A stretch of DNA of 64,000 nt, taken from assembly GCA_029962745.1 (NCBI GenBank), contig CM057171.1:5269990-5333989 (forward strand), written 5' to 3'. The translations under genes were made by a program, and so were the position numbers. Below the pieces are notes generated by a model that saw nothing but the letters and a program-made list of their open reading frames with translations, was not told the origin of the DNA and searched no databases. Below, piece by piece: positions 59,449-64,000 of the stretch. The DNA comes from Echinometra lucunter. Its lineage: Eukaryota; Echinodermata; Echinoidea; Camarodonta; Echinometridae. Position 1 is the stretch's first letter. Each line of letters starts with the position of its first letter.

Positions 59449-60363
59449 ATGCCACTGCCCACCGTAGGTGGTTGCCGGAGGCATTATGTTTCGGGTCGTC
59501 CGTCCGTCCGTCCGTCCGTCCCGTTTTTGTTCTCGCGATAACTTAAGAACCGTTTGACAGATCAACTTCAAACTTGGCTCGAGTGTGCATATGGGAGGGA
59601 CAATGATCTGAATAGATTTTGGAGTCTCAAGGTCAAAGGTCAAGGTCATAGAGGTAATAATACACATAAAAATGGCTCGTTCTCGCGACAACTTAAGAAC
59701 GATTTGACAGATCGGCTTCAAACTGGCTCATGTATGCACATGGAAGGGACAATGATCTGATTAGATTTTGGGGTCACAAGGTCAAAGGTCAAAGGTCATA
59801 GAGGTCTTTATGTACATAGAAATGGTTGGTTTTCATCATAACTCAACAACCATTTGACCGATCGACCTGAAACTTAGCTGATGTATGCCTATGGAAGAGA
59901 CAATGATCTAATTAGATTTTGGGGTCGCAAGGTCAAAGGTCAAAGGTCATAGAGGTCATTATGTACATAGAAATGGTCCGTTCTGTCTATAATTCAACAA
60001 TCATCTCATGGAGCAGCTTCATACTTGGCACATTTATGCATATGGGAGGGAGAATGATCTGATTAGATTTTTGGGTCTCAAGGTTGAAGGTCAAAGGTCA
60101 TAGAGGTCATTATATACATGAAAATTGCTTGTTCTTGCGATAACTTAACTCTGCAACGGTTCATCTCCAAACTTGGCTCTTGTACATATGCATATGGAAG
60201 TCTCATAATACTAGTAGTCTCATTAGATTTGGGGGTCACAAGGTCAAAGATGTCATTTTATGCATGAAAATATAAAAAAATCAACATGAATGTGCCATAT
60301 ATTTCCGATCTGGCAATGGCGGAGGCATAAATTTCGACCGTGCGCGGTCAAGGATTCATCTAG
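59449..60363 (+). mobile_element. Helitron-like insert with ~150-bp tandem units, copy B only
   Basis: About 915 bp absent from copy A, where the host sequence GTTATTCTTATCATTG is continuous. The right end is CTAG followed by host T. The hairpin GACCG-TGCG-CGGTC (60336-60349) stands 10 nt before it, the standard Helitron 3' end (hairpin, about 10 nt, CTRR, insertion before T). The interior has a (GTCC)n run (59498-59520) and five units of about 151 bp, each with variants of TTCTCGCGATAACTTAAGAA and CAAGGTCAAAGGTCA. The left end lies in T-rich sequence and shows no clear TC start (uncertain by about 8 bp). Non-autonomous. Confidence 0.7.
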
Positions 60364-60437
60364 TTCTTATCATTGTCAACATCATCATCAACAAAAAAAT
60401 ATAAATAGGTGAGGGTTTTTTTTTTTTCATTTCACAG

Positions 60438-60623
60438 TTTATTGGGGGACTTGTGCTCGTTGCGGTCATCTGGCCGGCAATTCGAAGGGTTTGGAAAAAA
60501 CGAAGAAGAGACAGCTACGGCGACTTCGAATATACCCCCGGTGTAAAGTTGGAATTACGGCCTGACTTGAACAACGGCGACGCTGTTCATCACGAGAACG
60601 TCACCGTGGAACCACCAGCGTAG
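60438..60623 (+). CDS. Transmembrane and cytoplasmic tail exon with stop, cassette B
   Basis: The acceptor TTTTCATTTCACAG opens in phase 0. The 61 residues begin FIGGLVLVAVIW then PAIRRVWKKRRRDSYGDFEY, a divergent middle and VHHENVTVEPPA before TAG. Against cassette A I count 20 amino-acid-changing codons, 6 silent ones, one inserted Pro codon and a 3-codon loss, with frame and stop conserved. The membrane span holds small-residue motifs (GVGAFIGG). It functions, if expressed, as the membrane anchor and tail of a receptor like that of cassette A. No Ig exon for copy B is visible, so it would need the upstream Ig exon or sequence hidden in the gap. Confidence 0.7.
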   Translation, partial: FIGGLVLVAVIWPAIRRVWKKRRRDSYGDFEYTPGVKLELRPDLNNGDAVHHENVTVEPPA

Positions 60624-61090
60624 TCGATGCGGCATGAGTTCCTTCGCTTGTATCCTAAAGTCCTAAAGTCGTGGGTTCTCTTGGGGAACTTGACGCCATT
60701 CGTGTGTTTGCCTCATAACGGTTGTTTATTATGGACCTGGAGTGCGGACTTCGCTTTTAAGATCGACGAGTCGTATAGTGGACAGTACTGTCTCACTTCT
60801 TGCAATCGCCTTGTCATTCTCACTGAAAGACTCTCAAAGGTGTTCTTTCCCGCGGGATTTCCCGATGTTCTATCAAGTTTGCTGTCTTTGTGACGTGTGC
60901 ACAGTGTACATACTGGTTAGTCATTCCACCAATGCCGGAGTCAGCGAAATGTATCGCAAATGTACATGGAAATAGACAGATTCTGTATGTCTTTAACTCT
61001 ACAAATCACTAGCTATGATAATTGATTATCATGATTATGTGATGCATACCAGAGACATGTACCTTATGGACCTGAGTATTAAATGATATG
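60624..61090 (+). other. 3' UTR, cassette B
   Basis: Collinear with the cassette A UTR. ATTAAA at 61078-61083 is the possible polyadenylation signal. The 88-codon frame at 60627-60893 is a chance frame in the UTR and is not kept in copy A. Confidence 0.45.
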
Positions 61091-62176
61091 TATTATGTGG
61101 ACTATATTTCCAAAGATTCATGTTATCATCAGTTCTAAAACGACAGTGTCGAAACACCCTCCAACAGTGGTCATGATACACTATTTATTCGTTTTTGATG
61201 ATCATTGGACATGTTGGATGTGACTCTTCACAAGCGTGGGACAGGATGGAACATCGCTCGGTTAAAAACAGCAACGTCTATTCCATATATCTTCGGCAAC
61301 AAGGCTATTATGTACATAATCGGTTTGTAGTATGAAGTCTGGGTAACTATTTTTCAGGGAGTAAAAAGAATATTTTTCGTTTCCGGAATCCCCCTTTTTC
61401 GGAACTAATTTCAAATATAATTTGGTTTTTTTTTGTGTGTGTATTGAAATAGAATTTTTATTGGTCAGGTCATAATGTAAATACAACAAATACAATAGTG
61501 AGAATTACATGTCAAATTCACATAATAACATCCTACTTTTAGTACTCGACATTGTTAACAAATGATCACTGAGCTATGCTCTGAGATATGGTTTGTATAA
61601 AGATATACATAAACTTGTTCCATGGATGCCAGGATTATAGAGATCAGTACTGAATTGCTGAATTCTGCCACAGTTATTAACTTTAAACATCGCCACCAGA
61701 AAGAGAAAGATTTTCCTTTTGGAGAATTTTTCAGTATTTTCAATATTTTGTACTGAGGAGAGAAAAAAAAAAGAAACATATTTTTATCTTGAAAGTTTTC
61801 CTGCCTTGTCAAAATAACTAAAATCCTTGTACCACATTCCATAGAGGCCTTGTTGTTTTTGTTTAACTTTTTATGTGCCAAGAATGGCGATTGGCACAGT
61901 CACTCGTTGCCACGTGCGTCGATCGGCAGAAAACAACATATGAACTAATCAGCTGAGGGATGGCTTTGCTCGACACAAAATCTTTGCAAAATTCCGCATT
62001 TCCGGGCTGGATTATAGCCTTACCAAAAACCCTGTGTATATAATACAGATTCACTTTGGACGTGAAACACTTTGAAAAATATATAAAGCCTTTGGTCAAT
62101 CTTTCCCATGTACAGTTTGTCACACTGAAATCCATTTCATGGCTCATAAAGAGTTAACTAGCAGTACAGTGTCGCC

Positions 62177-62382
62177 TTTCACAAAGATTTAAGTCTGACT
62201 AAAAATCGCACTTAAATTCCCATTTGCGTGTGGAATATAACGCTTCGCCTCATTGGTCAGATCATGCACAGGGTGCGCGCGCTACCGCGTAGCCATCAAT
62301 GAGATTACGCGTTAAATAACATGTGCGCGTCGGCGCCTAAGCATGACTTTAAGTCACACTTAAATCTTTGTGAAACACCACC
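62177..62382. mobile_element. MITE with direct flanks, copy B
   Basis: Counterpart of 48384-48588. The right flank has mutated to TAGTGTCACC. Confidence 0.65.
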
Positions 62383-63069
62383 TAGTGTCACCTTTTAGTG
62401 ACACTCTAGAAGTATACATTTTTAGAATTTTTCAGACTATGTAAGAGTGGAAAGAACAAAATAATAATCGATGCCAATTTGAAAAGGGAGGAAAACTTAG
62501 TAATTTATCCCTTAAAGAAAAGTCAGCACTGCTATGGGTTATTTGGAATGTTGGCAAACTTGACCGAACTTTCCATGTTTGATTACGGCCTGTGGTCGTT
62601 TTATATTTTGAAAAAGAGGGCTGCAACTTACATTTTTATACGGTTGTCTTGGGAAATACATAAAAGCCTTTTCCAACTATGTGCAATAATATTTTATATT
62701 TTTAAAAGACATTTTTAGGCCTTGCAACAACAACCAAAAAAAAGGGGGAAAAAAATCAAATGCCTATTATTAATGAATAGCGAACCTTCGGATTTCAAGC
62801 CACTTCCTGGTCATCAAGTTTTAAGGAATAAACTATAATTGATATTTTTCTAATGGAAGGTTAATTGTATATAGGAGTGTCTGTTGGAAAAATGTATTAA
62901 ATATGATGACATCTGTTATGTAAATTTTGTATTTGGCAGACATGGCAGTTATAATATTTACCTTAAATATTGTATTTTGCAATGGTTATTATTGTGTATA
63001 GAGGATATGATTTTGCTGTGCCTTCATGCTTTCCTATGCTACGTTGTTTTCAATATACATGTGTAGTCG

Positions 63070-63272
63070 CATTTATTATCATTATTATTATTATTACTAT
63101 TATTATTATTATCATTATTATTATTGTTGTTGTTGTTATTATCATTATCATTAATAGTACTATTATTATTATTATTTCCTTTATCCACAACTTGATGTTC
63201 TGTTAGTATATTAAACAGCAATCGGACTTCTTCCAGAAATCTAGGGTTATCTGTTCTCTATTCTATCAATTC

Positions 63273-63351
<79 letters not shown>

Positions 63352-63353
63352 AT
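63070..63353. repeat. (ATT)n and (TTG)n microsatellites, copy B
   Basis: ATT array at 63070-63175. A second array at 63272-63353 ends in about 50 bp of pure TTG where copy A has AGT/ATT. Confidence 0.9.
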
Positions 63354-64000
63354 TGTTATATTTTAATTGTATGAGCAGATGTTTGTATTGTAATTATTGG
63401 AAAGTACATGCATAATGGAAAAAAGTATGTGTACTCATTCTGCAATCTTTTTTGTGTTGTTGCGGTTGTACTAATGCCTCTAAAAGTCAAAGTTTTTGTC
63501 GGTATGATTTTTTTCTTCCTGTACCATATCGAGGAGATTTAATCTCGTATTTGAAAAATCCCACATGATTTGATGTCCTCTTCTGAGATTTATGTAGATA
63601 AACGAGAACGTACTTAAATCATTTTGAACTGTAGCGGAAGATCGTACAAAGTTTCCCAAAAGTCCTCAGAGTGTGAGATTTTCGAATTCATAGGTAGGGG
63701 CTTTTCACTTTTCATTCACCAACCAAAGATAACAAAGTTAAACATAATTTTTAAAAAAAACCCGACAAATATCCTCGTTCGCGACATGAATGGGTATGAC
63801 TTTCCTCCCTGCCCCTTGCCTGTTCTAGCGACGCCACAGTAGTTATACTTGGCTATGTAGATTCATGGTTAATGAATGCATTGTTGCCTGCACCAAGAAT
63901 ACGGAATCACGGTGCATGCATTCTAAAAGTAGATGTGTACTGCATGAAATGTAGAATATGTGTTTGTTGTTATTGTGTACGAAACATCGTAGCATGGAAA

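Larger units (their letters stand above)
52733..64000. repeat. Large direct duplication, copy B
   Basis: Collinear with copy A; still inside the duplicate at the window end (64000 corresponds to 50191). About 1.35 kb longer, because of four insertions or internal duplications. Confidence 0.9.

Noticed and set aside
60627..60893. 88-codon frame after the cassette B stop
   Set aside because: Lies in the 3' UTR; the copy A equivalent is disrupted, so it is not conserved as protein.

Overview
The window is animal, not bacterial, DNA. It is AT-rich and dominated by microsatellites, MITE-like inverted repeats, tRNA-derived SINE tails and long poly(G)/poly(C) runs, and coding sequence is confined to short exons with GT-AG borders. 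Repeat styles such as TTAA-flanked elements beginning AAAGGAGAATGC and SINE tails with a GCGCTATATAAAT motif remind me of sea urchins and related marine deuterostomes. An echinoderm is my best guess, but that is recall and not proven. Two runs of exactly 500 N (16539-17038 and 52030-52529) are scaffold gaps of unknown true size.

Layout. 0-14.4 kb: no recognisable gene; transposon remnants (two 3-bp-TSD CACTA-type MITEs, a TTAA element with about 190-bp terminal repeats, a CAG-flanked Harbinger-like MITE, a hAT-like MITE with a perfect 8-bp target duplication, and a 1.9-kb hAT-like element holding a ~175-bp tandem array). 15.1-16.2 kb: an Ig-like exon, possibly with signal peptide, and a Ser/Thr-rich stalk exon, plus strand. 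17-40 kb: long gene-poor stretch with about 2 kb of (AGT)n, a palindrome carrying a tRNA gene in each arm, a 1.5-kb foldback element and further MITEs. 40.3-50.2 kb (copy A) and 52.7-64.0 kb (copy B, running off the window): a large direct duplication, each copy carrying three small exons (stalk, juxtamembrane, transmembrane plus tail with stop codon) and a 3' UTR.

All exon junctions keep frame (phases 1, 1, 1, 0). They can be assembled on the plus strand into a type I membrane protein: signal peptide, one Ig-like domain, Thr/Ser stalk, transmembrane helix and short basic cytoplasmic tail, of 305 aa with the copy A 3' exons or 292 aa with those of copy B. Joining the 5' pair to either 3' set over a ~28-40 kb intron is inference; transcript data would decide it. 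The two 3' cassettes differ far more in exons than in introns, and mostly by amino-acid changes. That suggests diversifying selection on a receptor, with the caveat that a gap lies between the copies and they could be two haplotypes placed in tandem by the assembler.

Most ORFs over 60 codons in this window are translations of microsatellites or transposon DNA and are not reported as genes.
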